DNA from: Vitellaria paradoxa
Taxonomy: Eukaryota > Streptophyta > Magnoliopsida > Ericales > Sapotaceae
Reading direction: 5' to 3'
Length of the DNA stretch: 64,000 nt
Assembly: GCA_019916065.1 (NCBI GenBank)
Contig: CM034237.1
Coordinates: 42,328,485-42,392,484, forward strand
The position numbers and the translations under genes are program-made. Numbering within the stretch: the first letter of the stretch is position 1; the number at the start of each line of letters is the position of its first letter. Shown here one piece after another: positions 23,010 through 34,500 of this stretch. The notes beneath the pieces were generated by a model. The model worked only from the letters and a program-made list of their open reading frames with translations. It had not been told where the DNA came from and did not search any database.

Positions 23010-26000
23010 GGGTAAAAGTTAGACACAATTGATTGATGGGGAGAAAAAAAATAATATTTTGTAGTAAAATTAGTTTTAAGAGGGTGATTGTGGTAATATA
23101 ATAAAATTTATGGATGTTGTATGGAATTCCGATCAGCCTAACACTAAAGACAATTATGCAAACAAACGAATAGCATAACAGTTAAATAAAAATATATGTT
23201 GTTTGACGACTTGTTTGTGTTTATGGATTTAATATATTAAATTTTTTATTAGTAAACTCCAATAATAGAGAAAATGATTATAAGAACGAAAGAAAATGTA
23301 ATTACCCAGGTCTCATTTTCGTATTTATTATATCACAATTATGCATTTTGGTCTATATTTGATTAATTGGATTGCTGGTTGGACATTTTGGTCAAAACTT
23401 AGAAAATTAGTATTTCTTCTTTGGCATGTGTGCGACTTGCTTGTTTTGTGCATGCTACTGCGCCTTACCTCATGCTGACTCCTTCCTCTGTGTGTGGCAC
23501 GACAGTCTCTTTGAGTTAAATTTGGGTAGCTCACCATACTATTCCATATTTTTCGACGTGTGGTTGATCTTCCAGTCACATATGGAGATCACCTTGCCAC
23601 GTTATCTACTCTAGGAGTGCTTGGTTGATAAAAAATGTTGGTCAAAAAATACAATAAAGTAGAAAGATGTGATATTAAGGTGATATGTAAAGAAATCTGA
23701 TTGGCAGAAAGTATAAAAATTAGTTAAAATTATTAGATTTTGGTAGATTTTAATGCCCCAAACGAGACCTTTATTTAGCTTACTCCCATCATTGAGAAAC
23801 CTTTCTCACATTTTTCTTTGTTTATCTCTGCACAAACGTAAAAGAAAATCCTAATAAAGAGTTATATAATGTTTACAACACCTCTTTATAAATAGAAATA
23901 GAAAATTAACCTAAAAATAGCTCTCAAAACAACCAAAAAATTATTAAAAATCGTGCCACTTGTTGGGATGAGATTTCTAGTGAATTCTCCAATTGCATAA
24001 CAGTCTTTGAAATCCTTAAAGACATTTAGCGAGCTTCAGATACGAGTGTAATTAACTTACAAACTTCAAACAAGCTGAGCTATTCCAAACTTTAAATAAT
24101 TTAATGATACAATTTACTTAAAAATAAATAACTAACTGTAAACTATCTAATGATAGATGTCATTAAATTTATTTTTAAAGATTCAAGTTTTACAGCCTTT
24201 GATCCCTGCAACAAAGGAAAATGGACCACTCATTTGTAGAGGTATCAACTACTTGAGCTATTCATGAGTTATTCATAAATGATTCCGTTAAGAGCTCAAT
24301 TTGAATTTAGCCTAGTTTGACCTTTTTAATAAATGCTTTAAGTTTGAATTTTCTTTTAAACCTATTTATTAAACGAATTGAGTTTGAGTTTAAAAAAGTT
24401 TGATTTGTTAAGCTTGAGAAGTTTCTTATGTAATTTATGATATTATATATATATATATATAATAAAAATATATGAACACATCTTATAAAGCTTATTTATT
24501 TAGATATTTTATTAGTATTTAGTGATTGCTTTAATTTTGGGAGTCATTTTATTTTTTCTAGAAACGTGTAATATTTTAGGATTTCTCAATTTATGTATAA
24601 TTATTTATCAATTATCAAGTATTTTGAAAGCTGAAATTTGACTTTAATTTAAATATCAATTATTTTTTATAATAAACATTATTACTCGATAATATTAGAT
24701 AAATTATTTAATTTTTGAATATTTGACATAAACGAGTTTTAACAAACTGAGTTCAAACCTCAATATTTTTTTAATGAGCAGAACATGAGTATAACTTTCC
24801 TGTTTTCCTTTTCTTTAACTGTTGCTAAACTTGGACTCAATTAAAACGTGATGAATATGAATTGAGCTTAATGAATGTAACTATAATAAAATCTCAATCG
24901 ATTTAAATCATTTCCACCCTTACTTGCTGACACCTTAACATTCTCTATAAGAAACATAAAAAATGCTAATTTAAAATATTATTAAATAAAAAATATTTAA
25001 AATTATTTTTTCATTTCATTTAAAAAAAAAAATTTCCAAAAGAAAAAAGAGGTCGATGTTCATATTCTGCCGCCATTTTGCCAGTAGTCAATCCCACAAC
25101 CATCTTATAAATAGATGGGTCCATTACATTATCTGATAGAACGATAAACTCCAAAATGGCAAACAATTTCAGAAAGGTAAAAGCAAACGTCAGCATCAGA
25201 TTCCAGATTGTTCGATCAAACAGTTCACGGCAAGAAAACTACAACCTTCTTGTGTATGCATGGGATTTTATTTGTTGAATTGCTTCCAGTGATCTGGATA
25301 ACAAACAAGCATGAACTATACATATATGGCTGCTCTTTGTTTGTTTTGATCCGATTTTTTCTAAAGAAAGATCTAGGAATATAACATCATCCATTAGTGC
25401 TGCTAAATTGCATACAAAGCAAGATGGTTATATATATATATATATATATTGTGCGGGAAAAATTTTGACCCCATTCTTCATAAACTCCCTTCTCCCTTAT
25501 TCTTATAGTCTCCCTTCTAGTATAAACTTGTATGTAAGAAAACAATGAAATAAAGCGATTTCTTGACTAAAGACTCTCTGATACTTAAGTCAGTTGTCGA
25601 TATAGATAATAATCTCATGTAAACAAAGAGAGAGAAAGAAAGTGATATAGAGAGAGAAGAGAGAAAGAAGAAAAAGCTATTTCCTGAATTATGTTTCTAT
25701 TCTTTATAGAGTGAAAATCTGATATACTTTATGCTGATTTTATATTAATTTAATTACATAATTGTGATATTAAATGCTTGATGATGTAAGACTCGGATAC
25801 AATAATTTTATTGTATATAATTTACAAATTTGTCTCCTGATGTACTTGAGTACAATGAGTAAAATAATTAAATAATGTAACTATCAAATTATGTAGTCTC
25901 AAATTAAATAGAATATAACTTCTCTGGTTTGATACGTAACACTGTGATTAGAGATACACTATTGTGATCGGGTGAGATCCCCCGAGCCTCAGCGGCGCGA

Positions 26001-27500
26001 ACACATAAACTTATATACATATGTTGCAACAATTTTTAAGTTTGCAAATTCATATCATCAATTTCATTATATACCCAAATCCCATCAAACAAACAGCTGA
26101 TCAATTACCTACCAAAAAAAAAAAAAAAGGAAAAGAAAAAAACGGCTGATCAATAAATATACAAGTACCCATCGGAGAGTGTGAAAGAATGGGAGCCTTG
26201 GTAATGATGGGGCCTAGAAATTGATTTTGAAAAGCAGTTGTAGTAACAAGTGTAATGCTTTAACATCAGAAATTTATTTCATCCAAAAAAATAAAAGCAA
26301 AAATGCAACCTTGATGTGAGAGACATGTGGATTAGTTATTATTATTATTTTTTAACCAATCACTTGTTAAAAGTATGTACTTATTAGGATAAATTATATT
26401 TAATACTATTTTATTTTATGCCGATCTTATTTCAGAATTTATACTTTAAATCATCTTAATTTGTCTGTATCTTTAAATCATCTCATTTTATCTTTTTTTT
26501 TTTTTTTTTTTTTCTGATTATTGTTAAAATAATTTAATGAAAAATATAACATATTTATCACACATAATGGCTGCATGACCTTTTCCGTTTAAATTTTTTA
26601 ATGAAATGGGACAACATGAAACTATTTAAAAATATAAGAAATGAATTGAGACAATTCAAATTACAGGAATCAAACTGAAATTAAGAATAATGTATAAAGA
26701 TGATAATATAATTTATCTGTTTCTATTACACAATTATAATTATCACGTATTTTCCAATATTCTTTTTAGAATTATTATTATTATTATAATAATAATTATT
26801 ATTTATAACAGAATCGCATTTTTCACAATAGAAATGTATCCATATGCAGTAATAAAAAAGAGAACCCAAGCTACAGGGCTCAAAGAAATTGAAGCAGGGT
26901 TTAGAGAAAAAGACTCAAGGGGCGGTGCAATAATAATGAGAGTTGGGTAAGTGTAATCCAAAGCGTCAGCCAGGGATAAGGTATGTACATATCTTTGTCA
27001 GAGACCACTTTGAAAATGAAGATATTTTTCCCTTTGGGGTAGGGTTATTTTCAATGGAAGCCAATCCCCTTGCATTGAGAGAAGGCCTGAGTTTTCGAAG
27101 TATTTAAAGTTGATATGATAAAGGAGAAGGGTATATATCATATATGATGATATTTTGATGGAAAAATCCTCCAGGGAATGTTTAAACCCTATCTTCATCA
27201 GCCAACGAATGTTGGTCACTGCAGAAATAAATGGCCATGTGATGTTTGATGGTCCTTGATTGAAACTTTTGACATAAATGGGTATGCAATGGTCTTTGAT
27301 TTAAATTTTGATAGCTCCTTTTTCTTTGCAAATTACAGTTTTTTAAGTGAAATGTACTGATCCTATATTTGCCCTAAAAGCAAAATAGGAAAATTTTAGG
27401 GTGCAGAGGTTTTGTTTAACTTGGTGGGAAGTCCCAGTTCACATTCTAGACGTGTGCCAAACGGTCTTAAAACTTTCTTCAGACCTACAAGGAAATCGTA
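23010..27500. other. Intergenic region without a recognised gene
   Basis: About 4.5 kb. The first 300-400 bp is probably the PKS 3' region. The rest is AT-rich with (TA)n runs at about 24447-24462 and 25430-25450, a poly-T at about 26491-26513 and an ATT/TAA run at about 26772-26805. Block 24210-24900 has 'TTGAGTTTGAG' and 'GAGCTCAATTTG' wording like that at 3800-4200, suggesting a dispersed repeat. The open frames here show no protein motif. Confidence 0.45.
23612..23769. mobile_element. Degenerate short MITE-like element
   Basis: Left GGAGTGCTTGGTTGATAAAAA and right end reversed AAGGTCTCGTTTGGGGCATTA form a weak inverted pair around a short AT-rich interior. The boundaries are approximate. 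Confidence 0.35.
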
Positions 27501-27507
27501 TGATTCA

Positions 27508-27658
27508 GGGAGCATTTGGAATGACAAAAAAAAAAATAAAATTTCATAAAAATTGTTGCCTCGTAACTTGTACAGTGAAAGAAAAAATTAGAATTTTTTT
27601 TCATAGATTTTTAGATTTTTTTTTTTTGGTAAAATTTAGTACTTCAAACAAAACTTCA
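27508..27658. mobile_element. Degenerate Tourist-like element, family D type
   Basis: Left GGGAGCATTTGGAATGAC and right end reversed GAAGTTTTGTTTGAAGTAC. The interior CCTCGTAACTTGTACAGTGAAAG matches the block shared by the elements at 8189 and 8387. No clean target duplication is visible. Confidence 0.45.
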
Positions 27659-27790
27659 ATGTACTCCTCTTCCTCAACTTTAGATCTGTTATTACAAATT
27701 TATGAGTAAAAGAATGACTGCTTTTGGTTCGAGCATCAGTGGAGCTTTATCTGGACAAGTCAAGAAATAATAAGAGCCCCACGTGATATC

Positions 27791-28020
27791 GGTGTTTGAC
27801 TGCTCATTCTGTTGATGCGCTTACAGGCGTATTATAAAATCTCTTCTGTTTACTCGCTACACGCTGATTAACGAGCAGCGGTGTTTGACTGCTCATTCTG
27901 TTGATGCGCTTACAGGCGTATTATAAAATCTCTTCTGTTTACTCGCTACACGCTGATTAACGAGCAGCGTACATGCGTATTACAAAATCTCTTCTATTTA
28001 CTCGCTACACGCTGATTAAC
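27791..28020. repeat. Tandem repeat: two identical 89-bp units plus a partial third
   Basis: Unit 1 (27791-27879) and unit 2 (27880-27968) read the same throughout. Each starts GGTGTTTGACTGCTC and ends with CGCTGATTAACGAGCAGC. A diverged partial unit follows (27969-28020, GTACATGCGTATTACAAAATC and onward). The flanking GC content is higher than in the surrounding DNA. Identity of the first two units means a recent duplication. Confidence 0.9.
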
Positions 28021-28571
28021 AGGATTTTACGCTGTCGTTGATAGCTGTAAGGTGTCTCTACAGTAGTCAACTGAGACTTAAGAAAATAAAATTGCATCGC
28101 TACTAATAGTTATACCATTTGGCACATTAGAAAGCGCTTGATCCTACAAGTGGTTCCATACTAATGTTACTAGCATATAAGCTTTTCTAAGCTTTTCTTG
28201 AGCACCCTAAATTCTTCAAAATAATAGAAGCCCCGGCTCATTGGTGTCACAAATAAATAAATAAATAAATATATTGAAAGTAATCAAAGAAACTATCAAT
28301 TGTTTAACAACAAAGTTTCTACAAAATATTTTCAAATAGAAGAAATTATGTAGAAAGGGCAACGCAAGGGCCACATAAAACCACTGCCAAATATCAATCC
28401 TCACTTCCATTATTCCCGAGTATCAAAAGCTTACATACACGCACACAAAAGGAAACCAAAAATTCAACAGCCTATATACATATAAGCAATCAACAACTGG
28501 GAAAATTTGAACTACAAATACTGATACTAGTGGTACATATTTGGTAGCAAACTACAACGAGCATAATTTCA
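28021..28571. other. Short spacer and probable 3' UTR of the SBH gene
   Basis: About 550 bp between the tandem repeat and the SBH stop codon (TGA read on the minus strand at 28572-28574). The part next to the stop is presumably the transcribed 3' end. An (AAAT)n run lies at 28252-28270. No other gene is seen. Confidence 0.45.
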
Positions 28572-31500
28572 TCAGGCGTCCTTGCAATCTTTGGTAGGTC
28601 TCGCTTCAAGGCCACCATCTGGTCTCTTCTCAAGTGAATACGGCATGTAAGTGCCGAGAATTCTATCCCACATAACAAAGAATGGCTGTGAAAAGTTGTA
28701 TTTGCTGCCATAGAGCTGATGGTGAATATCATGATAGGCACTGTTGTTACTAAAGAAAATATGAAACAGATTCCCCGGAAGCCATAGCCCACAATGGTCA
28801 TCAACAGTCTTGAGGGTAGCGAAGGAGAAAAAGAAGATGGAAGTTCGAGGAGACATGCCAGAGAGGAGGAAAGCCAGTGCCCCACCAACAGTGTCAAGCA
28901 GCAGTCCTTCCAATGGGTGGTTATACAGAGCCCCAAATGCATATGGGACAACAAGCAGATGATGTTGAGAATGGATGTGTCGGTACAAGAATTTGTTATC
29001 ATGCATATACCTATGCATGAAATACTGCCAAGTATCTAAAACCATCATTCCAACTACAAATTGCCTGAGGATAACAATAAGAGAGAACTTTTGGACTGCG
29101 CCAGCTTCACCATCATTTCCTGTGACCTACAAACAGAGTACATTACAAATTTTAAAGCCATCTTTCAATCATGCATAAATCAGAAATTAATTTGAGAAGT
29201 ATAAAAATACTAATAAAAGTACAAACATGCTAACTCAGGCTGCACCATATCAAACTCAATGTTTACTATTAAGAGTTGAAAGCTCTCTCCATACACGTAT
29301 AAATATATAGAAGGCCTTAAGGACTTCACACTCTTACTTTAAACAAACACACCCACACACGCACGCACGCCACGAACAAAAAAAAAAAAAAAAAAAAAAA
29401 ACAAAAAACCCCACTAAATTTAGGATGTCTTGTTAATTCTACCACACCTGCTATCCAAAAAAAGAAAACTTTTGTATCTGTTAATGTGTTAATGTGCATT
29501 AATTAAGCTACATGTACATACATAGGTTTCTAGCGTATGGGTGATTCGAATACACACCTGTGTAAATATATATACGTGTACTCTCTAATTGATCAAAGCA
29601 TCAATAAAATTCAAGTCATTCAAGTCTTTTATCATGGTATCGGAGCGTCAACTTTGAGTCCTATGTGTGTCATTGTCTAGTGTATCAAACACTAAAGTTC
29701 TGTTTAACGTTGAAGTCAGAAAGGGCTCTTCGTATCTGTCAAAACACAAGGCCTCTTCTCAATTGCTGGTTCAGAAAGTGAAAGACCTCGAAGAAGTCGT
29801 CGGAGTCAGGCGACCCTAGTTGAAGGAACTGTCGCCGCCGGAGACCTCATCATGTGCCGTCACGCGCCTCCTGTCCGTTTGTGCGTGGGCCCAACGCGCC
29901 ACCCTCCGAGAAGCGCGTGTGACTGCGTGACTCATTGGCAAGTTGCCGGACTACCTGCAGTGTACTCATTGTGCTCCAGCGACTCTCCAAACATCTCCGA
30001 ATGATATTTTTGAACCTTTTTTCTTGTCACCCTCATTTCACAGTCATTGTTCTCTTACTTCTATGGCTTCTGAAATGTCCATTGACTAGAAAATAGTTGG
30101 TAGTTCAGTTCATATCCCACAACAATAATCACAAGAAAATTAAACCGAACCAACTATATTCAATGGTCTAAAACGATCAAGATTGCATTAACCAGATATG
30201 GCAAACAGAAACACCTGACTGAGTCCGGCCCTCCTGCAACAGATCCAAAGTATGATGCATGGAATCAAGAGGATGCTCACTTGGTTAGTTTGTTATGAAA
30301 TTTTATGGAACCCTCCATTGCTGATATATGTATGCATCTCAACACATGTAAGGACATATGGGAGTATATACACCTACTGTTTTCCAGTGATCTTACTTGC
30401 ATGTATGACTTATCACTGGAATTCTTTTAACTGCAACAGTCAGAAAAACTAGTTACTGAATATTTTGCTCCCTTGAAGCACGTTTATGAATAGCCAAACT
30501 CTGCAACTGTTATCTACAGACATTAACGAGATGCAGAAACAACAAGAACAAATGGTGGTGCTTCGATTCTTTGTTAGGTTAGATCCTGAATTCGAGCCAG
30601 TTAAAGCCTAATTCTTGAGTGGGGCTTCTTTCCCATCATTTGTTGAAACTTACTCCCAGGTTACAAGAGTGGCTTCTAAAGATTCAACTACTACTCCTGA
30701 CACTATCCAATCTACCCTCGTTAGTCAGACTTTTTCGAATAGTAAAAATCCTAATTATCAGACTCTATCTCAACCTAGTGATCGCAGGGGCCATGGTGGT
30801 CGTGGCCGTGGCCGTGGAGGACGTCATACAAGGCCCAAATGTTCTAATTGTGGTCGCGTTGGACATGTCAGGAAAAATTGTTAGGATCTTCTCATATGGC
30901 TCATGCAGTTTCTTCTAATTCTTCGGTCTCTACAGAAAAGCGTAGTACCAGTGAGAATGCCACTCTACCCATAGTAACTATTTCAGGAGATGACTATGCC
31001 AAATTCTTTCAGTATCAAATGGCTCACCAGGCATCTCTTCCCACAGTCTCTTTAGCACATCAAGGTAATCCTACTACTTGTACACCTTGGATTCTTGATT
31101 CTAGTACATCGGATTACATGTCAAGTACTTTCTCATTATTGTCCAATATTCAATGTTCTTCCACTTCAACTGTTATCACCTTAATAGTTCGCCTAACCTC
31201 CTCAAGGGTAATAGGCATTGGTACAGCTTTTCTAGCTCCTAACTTACCTTTATTTTCTGTGTTATTTGTTCCATCTTCTGTCAGTCAGCAAACTTACTAA
31301 ACAATTAAATTGTTAATTAACAGCATTTTTTGATTTTGTGGTTGTTCAAGATTTGAAGACAAGGAAGAAGATTGGAGAAGGGCATGAAGCTCAAGAACTC
31401 TATTATTTGGCTGCTCTATCTGCTCTCTCATCAACCACCAACTCTACTGCTACCTCTCCTATTAAGATTCATTGTTGTCTTGGTCATCCGTCCTTGGATA

Positions 31501-34500
31501 AATTAAAGTTTATTGTCCCTAATTTGAGTCAACTTCAGTCTTTAAATTGTTAGTCTTTGTTAGTTAAGAAAGCATCACCGTGCTTTTTTCAGTTCTAGAG
31601 TCAATATTAGGGCTTTACCTCCTTTTCATTTGGTCCACTCGAATGTATGGGGAACGATTCGTGTTGTCACCAAGTTGGATTTTAAATATTTTGTTACCTT
31701 CATTGATAACTTTTCAAGACTTACATGGGTTTATTTAATGAGAAATCATTCTGAATTGTTGTCCATCTTTCAAGCCTTTTGTGTTGAAATTAAAACACAA
31801 TTTGATGTCTCTATCAAGATTCGTCATAGTGACAATGCTACAGAATATTTTTCTAAACCTTTCACTAATTTTATAACCTTTTTTGACATGTTACACTAGT
31901 CTTCTTACTCTCGTACTCCACAACAAAATGGAGTTGTAGAGAGGAAGAATCTACACCTTGTTGAAACAGCCTAGCGTCTGATGTTCCATGTACATGTTCC
32001 TAAGAGTTTTTGGGGAGATGCCATTCTTACTGCATGTTATTTAATTGATAGAATGCCATTCTCTGTTCTACAAGGTTGACCCCCCTTATTCTGTCTTGTT
32101 CCCCCAAGCACCTCCATTTTTTCTTCCTCCACGTATCTTTGGATGTGTTATCTTTTGCATCAACTTGATAGTGGGACTGACAAATTAGAGCCTCGTGCTC
32201 TTAAGTGTGCCTTTTTGGGGTTTTCTCGTTTACAAAAAGGGTATCATGTTACTGTCCTTCCCTTCATCAATATTTTGTGTGTGTTGATGTCTCATTCTTT
32301 GAAACTACACTATTCTTTTTTGATATTCGATCTTTGTTTGAGCTGGATGAGAGTCTTCCGTTACCTGTGATTTCCCATTTTCGTCTCTCTTGTCTTGATT
32401 TGCAGGTTTATATTAGACAGCTGGCTACTACTGAGTCTTTCACATGATGCTTCTGCCGCTCCATCTTCTCCTACTCAGTCTTCAAATCTTTCTCTTGAGC
32501 TAGAACCCAGTGATCTTAATGTTCCAGTCGTTCTTTGGAAAGGTAAACGTACACGCACTTCTCATTCCATTTCTAACTCAGTTTTTTATTTAGCTCTCTG
32601 CCCCTCTTACCATGCATTTGTTACATCTCTCTCTACTGTTTTTATTTCTCACTTTGTATTTGAAGCCTTGTCTCATTCTGAGTGGCGTGCTATCATGGAT
32701 GAAGAAATATCTGCTCTCCAAGCCAATGAAACTTAGGATTTGGTAGTTCTTCCACCTGGGAAGTCAATTGTTGGGTGTCGATGGGTGTATAAAGTTTACC
32801 CTCATGGCTCTATTGATCGTTTGAAAGCACAGTTTGTTGCCAAAAGATATACTCAGATTTATGAATTGGATTTTTCAAAAACCTTATCTCTTGTGGCTAA
32901 AATTGCGTCAGTCCGTCTTCTTATTTCACTTGCTGCTGTGTTTCAATGGCCTCTTCATTAGCTGGTTATCAAAAATGCTTTTCTTCATAGTGATCTTATT
33001 GAAGAAATGTATATGGAGCACTCACCTGGGTTTGTCACTCCGGGGGAGTCTGGCTTAATTTGTAAGCTAAAAAAATCATTATATGGCCTAAAACAACCTT
33101 CTTGAGCATGGTTTGATAGATTTAGTGATGTGGTGATGGATTTTAGACTGACACAATGTGGTGTTGATCATTCCATATTCTGTTGATCATTCTGTATTTT
33201 ATTGACATTTCTCTCAAGTGAAGGTATGGTTGTTAGTATATGTGGATGATATTATGATCATAGGGGTTAATACATAAAGTATTCATGATCTAAAATAGTT
33301 TCTCCAGATCAAGTTCTAAACCAAAGACTTGGGTTCATTGAAATACTTTTTGGGCATTGAAATTGCAAGATCATACACGGGTATTGCCCTTTCTCAAAGG
33401 AAATATGTATTTGATTTGTTGTTAGAGACATGCATATTGGGAGCTAAACCGATTGATACTCCAATGGATCCGAATACTAAACTCCTTGCAAATATAGGAG
33501 AATTATTAGATGATCCTAATTGATATCGTAGACTAGTTAGGAAACTCAATTATCTGACGGTTACATGCCCAAGTATCACATTTGTTGTAAGTATAGTTAA
33601 CTAATTTCTTTATGCACCTAACTTTAGTCATTGGGATGCAGTTATTCATATTCTGAGGTATCTAAAAAGTGCACCATGATGTAATTTGTTGTATTACGAT
33701 AATAGCCGTACTCTTATTCAAGGATACACAGATGCAGACTGAGCTGGATCACTATTAAATAGACGATTAACCACTAGATATTGTATCTTTGAGGGAGAAA
33801 ATCTAGTATTCTAGAAAAGTAAAAAGCAAACAGAGATAGCGAGATCGAATTAGATGTTCCTGTATTACAGCCTATGGAGTTGTTTTGTGTTAATCAGACT
33901 GCCATCCACAAGCCTCTAATCCAGTGTTTCATGAGCGAACTAAGCATATTGAGGTTAACTGTCACTTCGTCAGAGAAAAGATTTTGCAAAATATCATCAA
34001 GATTAGTCATGTAAAATCCAAAGATCAATTGGTTGACTTGTTCACTAAAGCCTTGGAAGGTGCTAGAGTAAAAGTTATTTGGAACAAGTTTGGAACATAT
34101 GATATATATACTCCAGCTTGAGGGAGAGTGTTAATGTGCATTAATTAAAATACATGTACATACATAGGTATCTAGTGTATGGCTGATCCGAATAGACACC
34201 CGTGTAAACATATATGTGTACTCTCCAATTGATCAAAACATCAATAAAATTCAAGTTATTTAAGTCTTTTATCTGTATCAATGTCAATCAATTCCAACCC
34301 ACAGAGTGTGCTCCCATTCTGCTAACAATACTTCGTGGCTTTCTCCACTTCATGCTTTTAACTTTCACAAACCTATTTAAGAATGTTTTCCCAGTTTTTT
34401 GATTCCATTGGAATAGAAAGAACTCTAATCTATATATATGTCTTATTCTAATACAAGTTCTAGTCCAGTTTAATAGACTATTATATACCATTTTCTCTCA

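Larger units (their letters stand above)
29474..34279 (+). mobile_element. Decayed Ty1/copia element inside the SBH intron
   Basis: The element proper spans 29479-34274 (4796 bp) and is flanked by the 5-bp duplication GTATC (29474-29478 and 34275-34279). It has two short LTRs, a primer-binding site TGGTATCGGAGC directly after the 5' LTR and a purine tract GAGGGAGAG before the 3' LTR. The internal order gag-protease-integrase-RT-RNase H identifies copia. It lies opposite to the SBH gene. Short LTRs and total size would fit the Ale/Retrofit group, but that is a guess. Confidence 0.92.

Noticed and set aside
27791..28020. Direct repeats considered as a CRISPR array
   Set aside because: The 89-bp units are adjacent without spacers, in a plant nuclear context.
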